Of a stretch of DNA of 64,000 nt, positions 54,210 through 64,000 are shown one piece after another; position 1 is the stretch's first letter, and every line of letters begins with the position of its first letter. The notes under the pieces are model-generated. The model saw nothing but the letters and a program-made list of their open reading frames with translations. It had not been told where the DNA came from and did not search any database. The DNA is from Dendrophyllia cribrosa. Lineage: Eukaryota > Cnidaria > Anthozoa > Scleractinia > Dendrophylliidae. The position numbers were made by a program, and so were the translations under genes. The stretch covers positions 21,462,458 through 21,526,457 of the forward strand of contig JAJLRJ010000008.1 of assembly GCA_024195265.1 (NCBI GenBank). The letters are read 5' to 3'.

Positions 54210-55340
54210 GTACTGTGGTGAGCACTCAGTATTGGACTTCTTAAACGCGAAAACTTGATCAATCATCTCAAATCAAACCGTAACATCTCGAATAAATGAT
54301 GCATCACCCATCCTAAACAATGCTCCAAACATAAATGAATAGTCAAAAAACTATCGCGTAATTCAGTCTAATTCAGACTAATTCAGTCTAATTCGCGTAA
54401 TTCAGTCTTCGGACTGCAAAGTGATTAATATAATAAACGATTTATCTATCTATCAAGTTCAATGACAAATGACCGAGGGTTCAGTTTTTACTTTACCATA
54501 CGCTATAACAAGAGACTATTTACTCGAACATTTACGCATTTACAAACATCTGAAGAGAAGGACGTAATAAAAAAAACAAACACGAACAAAGGTCATCGCT
54601 AGGTGAACGGCTAGCCAACTCTCTAATTAAAAGGTTTGTACTTAGTACACTCAGGCCCCGTCCACACGTATCCGGATATTTTTGAATCCGCAACTTTTTT
54701 GTAAATCAGTAAAGTTTAATTGAATTGAATTGAATAGAAAATATTCGCGTCCACACGTAGCGTATTCGAATCGAATTTGCCAGTCCACACGTATCCGGAT
54801 TCGCTCAGCAGAGACGGTGCCGGAGCATTTTTTGCTGAAATTATTTTTATTTTTTTGTTATAAAGATATTGACATGTTAAAAGGCGCGTTTAACTTGTAT
54901 TTATGCCAAATGGATGTACGTGTTTTGCACAGTAAATTGGCTGTAAATGTTAAGAAAGCTATCTTCTTGTCCACCTTTAAGGCAGGGGTAAACATGAATT
55001 GGAATGAAATTTGAAGAGGTTTAAAGAAAGGATAGAAGAAAGAAAATGATTTTTGGAACACCAACAGACAGTTGATTCCCACGCAAGAGCACCCCAGGTT
55101 CCTAGTAGACTAACTTGGTGTCCGCCTACAAATTCTATTTTTAAAACTTCACTAAATCTTCAATATTTCTTATTTCTCTTAATTTTACAAATCCTTTGAG
55201 AAAAACTATTTCCTCCCAAACATACCCAAAAATCGCCCAAAAATTTACAAAACACCCCACAACATAGATTCATGAGATGAGCAGTGAGTTTTTGGATTGC
55301 TTGAAATGTCATGTCAAGTGGCGGAAAAATGGCGTTCATA
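54210..55340. other. Intergenic region, partial MITE ends only
   Basis: GTCCACACGTATCCGGAT occurs at about 54660 and 54783, the ends of a partial element. No gene recognised. Confidence 0.35.
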
Positions 55341-55341
55341 T

Positions 55342-55545
55342 TTACCCCCGCCTTAAGTCATCTCTGACTTGTAGTATTAACTTGCAAGACCTCAGTACAG
55401 CTTGAAATTGATCATGACAAGTACACCTCTTCAACTTTACATACTCAGTGTACAATGTTATTTCTGAATCTAAATGGTCATCATTGCCATTATCAGCCGG
55501 GGCTGGTGTTGTTTCGTCAGATAAACTTTCCTCGTCTTGATCCAC
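55342..55545 (-). other. Unrecognised open frame shared with 30840-30965
   Basis: Reads MDQDEESLSDETTPAPADNG, an acidic start, then TLYTEYVKLKRCTCHDQFQA. The second half recurs on the minus strand near 30850-30940. No domain recognised; more likely a repeat-encoded fragment than a host gene. Confidence 0.35.
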
Positions 55546-55868
55546 GTGGACAATACCTTGTGGTGCAAATCATTCCATGATTTTGGAAATTAACTGCAAT
55601 TGCAGTTCACAGTTTCACAGTGAAGTCAGAGCATTTCTGGAAGCAGCTGATAACTGCCATAATCACTGTGTGAGCGTAAAGGTGATGATATCAAGCTTTA
55701 GCTATGCAGAAGGACATGCAGGACTTGTGTATGTGTTAAAATTATTCATGGGAATAAGTGGAATGAGAAATTTCCCCACCAAGAAATGATAAATTCAGAA
55801 GAGCGATATACTTGTGGAAGGACTAGGGAAAGATACTTTTCATTTTGAAATCGAACAATAACGGATTA

Positions 55869-57022
55869 CAGTCGAACCTCCACTAACGGACACCTCCCGT
55901 AAGCGGACACCTCTCTAAAGCGGACACCAAACCGCGGTCCCGGCGATTTATCCTCTCCAACACTACATTTTTAACCTCCCGTAAGCGGACACCCGGCCCG
56001 TAAGCGGACACGGACATCTTTTCGGGGTCCACAGAGTCTAAAATAACCTCATAGGCGGACAGTAAACAATATCAAGAAAATTTCTAACAAAATAGGTTCG
56101 GTTTAATGGTTTTAATTGTGCTTGACCTAATTAAACAAAAGCGAAGTGTGAGTCTGAACAGTACAGCGAGTTTCATGAAGGTAACTACAACGTAGTCATT
56201 CCGATTCCAAGGTGTCGGATATCTTAGATGTCTCTGCTTAGTTTCTCCGACTCCAGCGACTCCAATGAGCGTCCTGTAGTCGGCCGACCACGACGTCTCT
56301 TCCGAGACTCCATGAACAAAATACCTTTTTTGCGTTCTTATCAGCTCTTTCAGTTGAAAAAAGAACTATCAACATGTACTACAATAATCACAGACTATTT
56401 GTCCAAGCAGAACAATGGATGACTAATGTTCACGCAAGATTTGGACGGATTTTACCAACGCTGTTCACATCGAATTTAGTATTGGCCCGAAGGATTTATT
56501 CTGAATGTCAGGGCGCGCATGCGCATTGCTGTAAAAATCTTTCTTTAAAGATCGGGGAACCGCGAAAGCAGACACTCGTCGAATGTGTCTTTTCACGTAT
56601 CAAAGGACACTTTTCGTTTTAGAAAATAACTACACGTAATGTACATAAAATATGTACTTCTTCTGTTCTGTTCACCTCCGAAACATGGCGGATTGAGTGT
56701 GTTGCTGTTTTCAAATGGCTTACATCAGTTCGTGTGACGGCAATTCAAGAGCTTCACAGATATTTGCATTTATGTAGCGACAAGTCTTTCAATCTTGAAC
56801 CGTAATTTTCAAATTAGTGTTAAATTTATGTGATGTAAACCAACAACCCTGTGATAGATAATACAATTACCAGTGGTCGTAAAAGCTTTAAAAGACATGT
56901 ACTGGTGCATTATACGCCCTCTGGTGCACTATTTTTTTTTAACCGCCCGTAAGCGGACACCTCCCGTAAGCGGACACTTACCCTTGGTCCCTAAGGGTGT
57001 CCGCTCACGGGAGGTTCCACTG
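55869..57022. mobile_element. pogo-like element, 1.15 kb
   Basis: Ends CAGTCGAACCTCCACTAACG and CGGGAGGTTCCACTG, flanked by TA, with CCCGTAAGCGGACACC units near both ends. The interior frames show no DDE transposase. Confidence 0.72.
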
Positions 57023-57666
57023 TATTTAACAAAGGCATGCTAAATTGGCTTTAATAAAACGAATTAAATAAATAAGCTCAAGAGATTTCCGACACAAATA
57101 ATATTCATCTCAGTTCTCCCACATGATCAGAACGTACGAAACCGTATCTTAAAAAGAATAATTAGTTAGCTTACCATGAAGAAACTACTTGCTTTCATCC
57201 GACATACAACTAGGGAATTTTTGTCTTTCAAAGTATCTATGATTTCGTCCTTGCAGAAAAACAACACAAGTCGTCTCAATCGAAGATCTGAAGGAAAACT
57301 TAAACTTGGTTCCCACTAGCAACATAAGCGGAATCGTAAGCGGAATCGGAATCGCAAGAACCCTACGATCTAGTGGAAAGCGGATAGTAAGCGACGGAAG
57401 TAGAAGCGGAAAAAAGGGGTGCAACTCCATCGCTTCTCGAAGAAAATGGTTAGGTCACGTGACAGATGCTTTGATAATATGCATCGACTAGGAGCGTAAA
57501 GCATTCTGGTAAAACTTCCTCCTTTGCATTGTCCGAAACAGTGAGTTGCCAAAAATACCCTCCCGCGAGAAGACATGACACGCGGGAAGGGATTTTTGCG
57601 TTCGAGTTGGGGTAGACTTATTTGAGGCCGAGACAACTTCTAAATGTTAAACCCTAGAAGCAAATA

Positions 57667-58161
57667 GGCCTTGGCGGATTGTGCTAGCATAATTTTTGGC
57701 ATAATTGGAGCAAAAAAGCATAATTTTTTAAACGAGCACTGCCACGGCATAATTAGCAAATTTTAGCACTTTTTGGAGAATAAATTCATAAAATTTAGTA
57801 AGTATGGTGTATTTTCTACAGAAATAAATTAAATTTAGGTAGTATGTTCTTGCAATGCGTGTTTTAGCTACGCTAATAGTAGTATTGACTTTGTTCTGAC
57901 ATGCTTAGTTACTAGGCCTCTTTTGGCAAATTCTGCGTGTGCGGTTAACCTTTTGGAGGAGTCTGGTACTCTAGTTTCCCATGAACCCATCTACCCATTG
58001 CGCGCCTATATGTACAGAATCTACGTCATTTTGTGAGCATAATTTCGGAAATCAGGAGCATAATTTGGGAATTCTGGCATAATTTTGGCATAATTTGGCA
58101 AAATTTTGAGCACTGCTAGTAGCATAATATGCCACTTTTAGGAGCACAATCCGCCAAGGCC
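57667..58161. mobile_element. Inverted-repeat element with GGCCTTGGCGGATTGTGCT ends
   Basis: Perfect 19 bp ends (GGCCTTGGCGGATTGTGCT / AGCACAATCCGCCAAGGCC) flanked by TA; the interior is rich in GGCATAATTTT repeats. Confidence 0.8.
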
Positions 58162-58553
58162 TAGGAGCAAATGCCCCAATTATACCTGGTGCACAACGAA
58201 AACAGTCTTTGTTGTTATTATTATTTGTTATTAAATGTTAATATTTCTTTTCGGCCATTTTTAAATTGCGGCTTCCACAATCTGGCTCACTTGTAGAAGA
58301 TTAACCGACAAAAATAAAGGAAAGAACAATAAATTGCAATAAATTCCGACTAGAATTTTGAAAATCCAGGGCTAGTTGTCATAATCGTGTAATCTAAAGC
58401 AACACATAAGGAAATATAATATTTATTTAGTTTTGCTTTAAAGGTACAATTCATTTAAACTTATCGCAATCATGACGTAATTCGTAAACTTTAAAATGTT
58501 TATTGCCGAGTCCATATACCATGATCTCGTGCCAAACATTTTCCTGCCTGACT

Positions 58554-59112
58554 ATAGAGTGTTTTCACTGACGTCATATGAAAATTCAGAAGCAGTTTTC
58601 GATTTTAAAATGTTACGGAATTGTAGAGAGTTTAAAACTACACATCTGGGCCAAATTTTGAAGCGCAAGAGCATTTCATTCAAGAGTTATAGGCGAGTGA
58701 ATAAAGACATTTTTAGTAAGAAATGTATGGAGCGGCCATATTGGTGTCCCACCTAGGGACACCAACATGGCGGCCAAAAATTTAAAGACTTTAAAGTCTT
58801 AATAACACCAAAAATCTCATCACAAAATATTGTATTCACTATAAGAGGCATGAAATCGGCTTATAAGCATCTTAAATTCATTAATAACTTTCAACTAGTT
58901 CAATTTTGTTTATTTTAACGGCTTATCTGAAATAGCGTGACGAATTGCGTGACGAATTGCGTGATACATTTTGAAAACGAAACATCGTTAAAACCTGAAA
59001 CTTTTTGTGAAAGATTATAACACTGGTATCCACATACCATGTTAGAAAAAGCTTTGTAGGATGTATACTCTAGATTTTTTATTTTTTATGACGTCATGTG
59101 AAAACACTCTAT
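58554..59112. mobile_element. ATAGAGTGTTTTCAC-ended element
   Basis: Ends ATAGAGTGTTTTCACTGACG and CATGTGAAAACACTCTAT. The centre is a hairpin with GGCGGCCATATTGGTGTCCC-type arms, as in 48792-48950 but longer. Confidence 0.75.
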
Positions 59113-59346
59113 TCTACTTCTCTGGTCACTAAGTTCATACTTCTCAGCCCAGTCCCAGACGTTTCCCGCTCGTTAAGGACTGAACTCTAATTTGAATGGT
59201 GACGTCACCAGCAACTAGTTCCCAGGACTTACGTGGACTTTGCGTTCGCCCGTCAGAGGAGGAGAACGCCTGGGGACTAAGCTGCGTATTTCTACAAATG
59301 TCAACATGCATGTGTGTTCGCTATTCTAACTTGATGATATGTTATT

Positions 59347-59572
59347 TCAAAAATTTGTTTCGCGGCAACCACCGGGAGAGTCCTTGTCAATGAGGCCTGT
59401 GGAGTCGATTTTCTCACTGGTCTTTTTGTTTCTTTCTTCAAGGCGTCGGCAAAATAACCAAGAGAGACCGAAACATATCGCGGTGATCAGTTTACACGTT
59501 AACGACACTCCCACCACCACTTTCGCCAGTCCACTGTGGTCGTATTCCAAACAAAAACCCTTTCCACCGCAC
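59347..59572 (-). CDS. OATP C exon 9 equivalent (TM12, C terminus)
   Basis: 226 bases, same stop position as gene B; the tail ends DSPGGCRETNF against DSPVVCHETAI in B. Confidence 0.86.
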
Positions 59573-61567
59573 CTGAAAAGAAAGCCAGAAGACCATGAAC
59601 CGGAGAAAACAATTATGATAGCCTATTTACTCAACTAAGCGCCTCCTCTCATACAAAGCAAAGGTATACGCGTGTTGCCACCAGTCTATTTATTAATTTC
59701 AATGCGGCGCAAAAACCGCAACGCTTTTCCAACGTAAAACGGCATTGAGTCACGTGTCACGTCTCCAATGGGAGGTGCATTCTGCCACTAAACACTTCAC
59801 CCTTGGTTGGGTTTGGAATCTCTCTAGTGTGGGGTGGGAGGAATTGTCCCAAGAAAGCATCATTTCATAATAATCCATATAAAGGCTGCGAAGGTCAGTG
59901 CCGTAGAAACTCTAAGAAAAATATCATTGGCCTATGTTCTTCAATGTATATACCTTTAGGGGCGTTTATTCGTTCCCTTAGTTTATATGGCAGACAGCTT
60001 TAGAACAGAGCCTTAACTCCAGGTGCTGCTTTAACTCACAAATTAGCACTAATTAGATCAATGGCGTAAAGTAATTTGATTTTTTTTCGTCCAGCCCCCT
60101 ATTTCCACCAGTCCCCCTACCTCATAACATAGTTAATAGAACAAACTGGTTATGAAACTCAGTCAGTCCTTTGTTATATGTTTTTGTTCTCCATTTCTTT
60201 TGTTCGTTTGCCTTGACCCTGCACAAAACACAAAAGGTATTGAAATGCATATGAACAACTGACCAATGGAAACATTTGGGCTCACACGTTAAACAAAACA
60301 ATGTGCAGGGTCACGGTTCGTTCAACATAAAACAAAGCAGCTTTGTAAACTCTTTTTTGAAATTTGTTGAGCTTCATAACCAGTTTGTTCTATTAACTAT
60401 GATTGTCCTAAAACCAAAATAATTTCTCTGGCCAATCACAAAAGGCATAGACAATCCAACGAACCAATCAGAACTCGAAGCAAATACATACAGCCGGCGC
60501 CAAGCGCGGGAAAACGTGTGCTTGCAAGGAGCGATTGGTTTTGGTTTTACTTCTGATTGGTTGAGAAAGTGGCGCGAGATTTTTTAGCCAATCAAAAACC
60601 GTAGCAATGCAAAACCAAAGCAATTGCAAATATTACTTTCGATACTCAATTAAAAACCGCTGTATGGTGATGACAATTACTTTGAGCTCCAAAGAATGCA
60701 CGTTCGGTCCACTAAATGCCCATAAATGATCGGCCCTGGTATGGCGCCAAGAAGCCTGATAAAGTTCATCTGGTGTCCTAATGCGTATGACTGCTGACCT
60801 TTTGGGACACTCCTGAAAAGTATGAAAGCTATTGGTTAATGTGTAGAGATGATTTTTCTTTGCAAAATGAATAACTTAGACATTCTTGGGAACAAAACGG
60901 TTAAGTAATGCTCCACATAAGAACTATAGTAAACTTTATTGTTCTGCGGCATTGGCTCTTTCCCACATAGAATATCTTTGGTTTCTAGAATAGAGAAGGG
61001 GCTGATGTTTCATAATTATATATCATTATACTGAAAAATGAAGAAAATCCATTTGCGTCAAAAAAATTTTTGGAAATGTTCTTGCTTAACCAATCAGAAT
61101 AGCAGAAGACAATAGCTAATAATTTTGCTTCTTTGATGAAGTTTCCCAAATACAATATCTTTTAAAACTTGTATGTTCTGCGATTGGGTCTCAAATTTGT
61201 TGAAACATTAAAAAAATTAGACAAAATGCACCTTGAACCCTAACTTTTTAGCAGTTTTTGAGTCCAGGCCAATGAGATCACTAGTTGTAACAATGAAAAA
61301 AGTTGACATTCCATCGTGCATGGCCGTTGGCGCTTTCCTTCTTATGCGGATCATTACTTAAAAACAAAGATATGTTACAAACCTCAAGGTGACTATGAGC
61401 GCCGGAGTGTCATTCAAAAACGTAAGAAATACTATCGCAGTATAAACCAACATAAAAAGAATGAACTTGAGCCTGCAGTCAAACACACAGGTGCCTTTCG
61501 TCACTCCCCCTGAGGTCTGGCTGGTGTCTGCCACGCAGGTACAGTTGGAGTAGGAAGAGGAACCAGC
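59347..61567 (-). CDS. SLCO: OATP gene C, last three coding exons (partial)
   Basis: Exons 61383-61567, 60681-60812 and 59347-59572 have exactly the lengths and phases of gene B exons 7, 8 and 9, and nearly the same sequence; exon 7 differs at only four of 61 residues. Introns and the 3' flank are also collinear with gene B, interrupted by newer transposons. The exon for the Kazal-like loop should lie just beyond 64000, since the 63900-64000 sequence matches the part of gene B a little before its exon 6. So gene C is a recent tandem duplicate of B. No stop or frameshift is visible in these exons. Whether the complete gene is functional cannot be judged here. Confidence 0.86.
60128..60401. mobile_element. 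MITE with CATAGTTAATAGAAC ends
   Basis: Ends CATAGTTAATAGAACAAACT and AGTTTGTTCTATTAACTATG, 20 bp perfect. Absent from the gene B block. Confidence 0.8.
60410..60664. mobile_element. MITE family 'AGCGGTTTTCA', copy 4 (left end lost)
   Basis: Collinear with 33722-33992 but its left end is replaced by the junction with the element at 60128. Confidence 0.75.
60681..60812 (-). CDS. OATP C exon 8 equivalent (TM11)
   Basis: 132 bases. Two base changes from gene B are visible, one silent and one changing HLLDRT to HLVDRT. Confidence 0.86.
60905..61357. mobile_element. TTAA-targeting element, copy 2 (piggyBac-like MITE)
   Basis: TTAA at 60901-60904 and 61358-61361; ends GTAATGCTCCACATAAG and CTTATGCGGATCATTAC. 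The matching site in gene B (34229-34232) is an unoccupied single TTAA. Confidence 0.85.
61383..61567 (-). CDS. OATP C exon 7 equivalent (TM10)
   Basis: 185 bases, phase 0 in and 2 out, like gene B exon 7. Encodes AGSSSYSNCTCVADTSQTSG ... FLNDTPALIVTLR. A TTAA-targeting element lies just past the donor. Confidence 0.86.
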
Positions 61568-61621
61568 CTGGAGAGAAATAATATGGACATCACAGAAGTT
61601 GACCTGCAATCTCAAACTCAG

Positions 61622-61974
61622 CCTGTTCCAGGCGTTAAGATGGTGGGTGTCCTATAGGCCACTTCGAAAAATACCATAATACTCTTTAAAATGCAGGTTT
61701 GGGTGGTGCTTGATGTAAGCCTGATTTTTCCAATTTCTTTTGTTTTCGGCACGAACTGCACGTGCTATGCTTCAACTCCTAGGAAATTTGCAGGGTGCAC
61801 ATTTGTATACGAACACACAATGCTACGTCCTAGCATTCCTACCTGTACTCTGAATTCCATTGTGCCATTCTAACACAGGAGACTTGAATAATTACACCCC
61901 GGTGAGGCTGAGCCTGCACATAAAAGATTATAATGGTATTTTTCGAAATCGACTATTTGAACGCCTGGAACAGG
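61622..61974. mobile_element. MITE with CCTGTTCCAGGCGTT ends
   Basis: Perfect 15 bp ends (CCTGTTCCAGGCGTT / AACGCCTGGAACAGG) and inner arms CGAAAAATACCATAAT / ATAATGGTATTTTTCG. Inserted beside gene C exon 7, absent from gene B. Confidence 0.75.
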
Positions 61975-62778
61975 ACTCGAACCTCTCGCTGTCTGGAACA
62001 AAAATCCATTTCCGTGGATATACTGTTTAACAGGAGAAAGACAGCGGCACCCCGACCAACGACCACCTTTTAGAATCGCCAATCGTTGTGTTTATTATAA
62101 ATTTACCCTGTTTTTACGACCACTAGATATGCAAAACAAAATATAAGTGACAAAAGCTAGTAACTATTGCGAAAATATGAAACATTTGATTTCAAATTTC
62201 GCTATTCCTATTGTTAAATAACCAGAATCTTTCTTTCTGATTGGTATGGTTCAATTCACCGTGTTTGTGTAATGTTGATATAAACTGAGGGGCTTGTATT
62301 CTAATTTGTCTCAGCCCGACCACACGTTATATGGCAAATTAGTCCATGATGAAGAAGAGCATTCTGTTTGGTTCCCCGAGCCGTCCGAATTTTGCAATAC
62401 GGACCGCTAAGATGGAACGCTCATGAACTCATTTCGCCGAATCCCTTTTATGAAACAAAAGAAAACTGTATTCTATTGTTTGAAAAAAAAAAAAAACTCG
62501 ACCAATATTTCCCCAATACGAAGCTCACGCTACAACTAGTTGCAAAATTGTTGAGACACTCTCGCCAAAATACGGTTCTGCTTAATAGAATACGCTTTTG
62601 CTTAAAAGAATACGCTTTTGCTTAGTAGAATACGCTTTCGAGATCAAACGAAATGGTTTATTTAGGTATTTATCCCTACCCCGTTTTAATGTTGTTAAGC
62701 TAAGTCGTCAGTATGATTTTCGAATCCTCGTAACATTGATAAGGGGGAAAGGGGAGAGGAACGACGAAGGAAAATCCC

Positions 62779-63065
62779 TATTTTGGGGTGTTTCTTGGTG
62801 GTCCATTGTTGGTTAGCTTTTGTGTTGTGGTGTGGGTATAGATAGTTTTCACTCACATGACCTTCCTTCCTGTGGGACTCAAATGACAAAGGCCATGGCG
62901 GCCATGTTGGTGCACATAACAAAAGAAGTTCATTAAAATTCTTTTGTAGGTGTACACCAACATGGCCGCCGTGACGTAACGTGAAAACCACCTATTGTTC
63001 AGTGTCTTTTGAATCCTTTCTTTTACGTCATTTTGGTGATCACACCATCCGCAACACCAAGAAAC
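62779..63065. mobile_element. hAT-like MITE, copy 4, split by another MITE
   Basis: Same CCTATTTT duplication as the gene B copy at 35339. Its middle is interrupted at GGGTAT by the element at 62840-62992. Confidence 0.8.
62840..62992. mobile_element. Nested MITE (ATAGAGCGTTTTCAC family)
   Basis: AGATAGTTTTCACTCACATG ... ACGTGAAAACCACC, bordered by TAT on both sides; the uninterrupted host sequence is preserved at 35390-35400. Confidence 0.8.
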
Positions 63066-63102
63066 CACCCTATTTTGACCTTATTAGAGAAGAGTGTCTT
63101 AA

Positions 63103-63897
63103 GGTGGCTGAACACAGTTTGCGCGCGCTCTTCAATTTCAGCTGCTTACGTGAGTCAGCGCGCGCAAAGTTTTGAGAAAAACAAATGTGGCGCGTATTCA
63201 GCGATCATTTTATTTTGCTCAGCGTGGATCGCAAAGGTGTTGTTTTTCGTCTTAAAATGAAACAATTTGTTGTTTGTAAAAATGTTTGTTGAATCAATAG
63301 ATAATATATAGAACCACTGAAGAAATACACAGCCTTTTTGGTCGTTTTTGTCTTTGGATCGAGAACCCAGTCAAATGCAACGCATGCGCAGTTGACCAAA
63401 AAATTGTGACTGGATGTTTTAGCGACTTTCCTCGGAAACATGCTGATTTCTACGGAACCACTCATTAGAATTTCACGAAATTTGGCACAATAATAGTTCC
63501 GAATATGCCGAACTCAACTGCCACCAAAAATTTGAAATCTAACAGAGGAGATTTTTACAAAACGCAAACATATTAAACAACAAATTACGGAAGATCCCTC
63601 TGTCAAAATTACATGAGACTAGTGTTAACATGCGAATATTTTTACGAGTTTACTAGAGACAAATGATGGACAAAATCTAATGACTAGATTTTCTGAAAAT
63701 AAACGAAACCAAATATTGCAGGCTGATTTCCAATCCACCGTGTTGCCATGGCAACACCCTAAAAGCTCAACAAAAATATCAAAATATAAAGCTTATTGCT
63801 TAATCTTACGCCTCGCCAATTTTGGGCGCCCAGTCGTTAGTGGTTTTAAAATGACAATGAATTATGCATAGGTACAGTAAAACTGTGTTCAGCCACC
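63103..63897. mobile_element. 795 bp TTAA-flanked element
   Basis: TTAA at 63099-63102 and 63898-63901; perfect 18 bp ends GGTGGCTGAACACAGTTT / AAACTGTGTTCAGCCACC. No transposase frame. Gene B has the unoccupied site (TCAA at 35496-35499). Confidence 0.83.
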
Positions 63898-64000
63898 TTA
63901 AGCCTTATTGCAACTCGATGTAGTTCAATAACATGTACATATTTTATCTTATCTCTCGTAAGTGGTCATCGGAGTTCTACTGTACAACCTAATTCGAACT

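Larger units (their letters stand above)
59247..64000. repeat. Duplicated block, gene C copy (partner 32290-35600)
   Basis: Collinear with the gene B block from the shared CGCCCGTCAGAGGAGGAGAA start to the window edge. Offset between last exons is 26,956 bases. Confidence 0.85.

Overview
This window looks like nuclear DNA of a cnidarian, most likely an anthozoan such as a stony coral. That is an inference from AT-rich DNA, short exons with GT-AG (and apparent GC-AG) introns, animal gene families (ERp29, an SRSF3/7-type splicing factor, SLCO/OATP transporters), and a dense load of short inverted-repeat transposons, Penelope-like and LINE fragments and hammerhead-type ribozyme motifs. Nothing looks bacterial or viral. 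Most open frames longer than 60 codons are not genes; the real coding sequence lies in short exons that I joined by splice sites and reading phase.

Layout. (1) 1-3340, minus: first two coding exons of an ERp29-like ER chaperone; the rest lies left of the window. Its intron holds a 255-base G run. (2) about 3540-10560, plus: an SR-protein gene (SRSF3/7-like, 164 residues predicted), divergent from ERp29 and probably sharing a roughly 200 bp promoter. Its 3' part contains a tandemly duplicated exon-intron block. (3) 13666-25793, minus: OATP gene A, nine coding exons, uninterrupted frame, 571 residues. (4) 32391-50152, minus: OATP gene B, ten coding exons, 651 codons, with one in-frame TAG inside the OATP signature motif. 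(5) 59347-61567 and onward, minus: the last three exons of OATP gene C, a recent duplicate of the 3' half of gene B; its upstream exons lie right of the window. A, B and C form a head-to-tail cluster, all transcribed leftwards. OATPs are 12-TM plasma-membrane carriers for organic anions, so the cluster is a local expansion of uptake transporters.

The rest is mobile and repetitive DNA: a Penelope-like element (GIY-YIG endonuclease) with 441 bp inverted arms; truncated LINEs; a 1.1 kb hAT element with a transposase remnant; pogo-like elements, one swollen into a minisatellite of about 1.9 kb; TTAA-targeting elements; several MITE families; and elements with G/C homopolymer ends and perfect 8 bp target duplications. 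Comparing genes B and C gives filled and empty sites that date several insertions.

The most interesting signals are hammerhead ribozymes: one pair with a complete core (about 40430 and 41318), a pair of Penelope-associated near-matches, and two decayed copies. The non-coding examples all share a palindromic mini stem III that would need dimerisation. Others are a transposon whose target duplication exactly reproduces the splice donor of gene B exon 1, and the TAG codon in the gene B signature motif.
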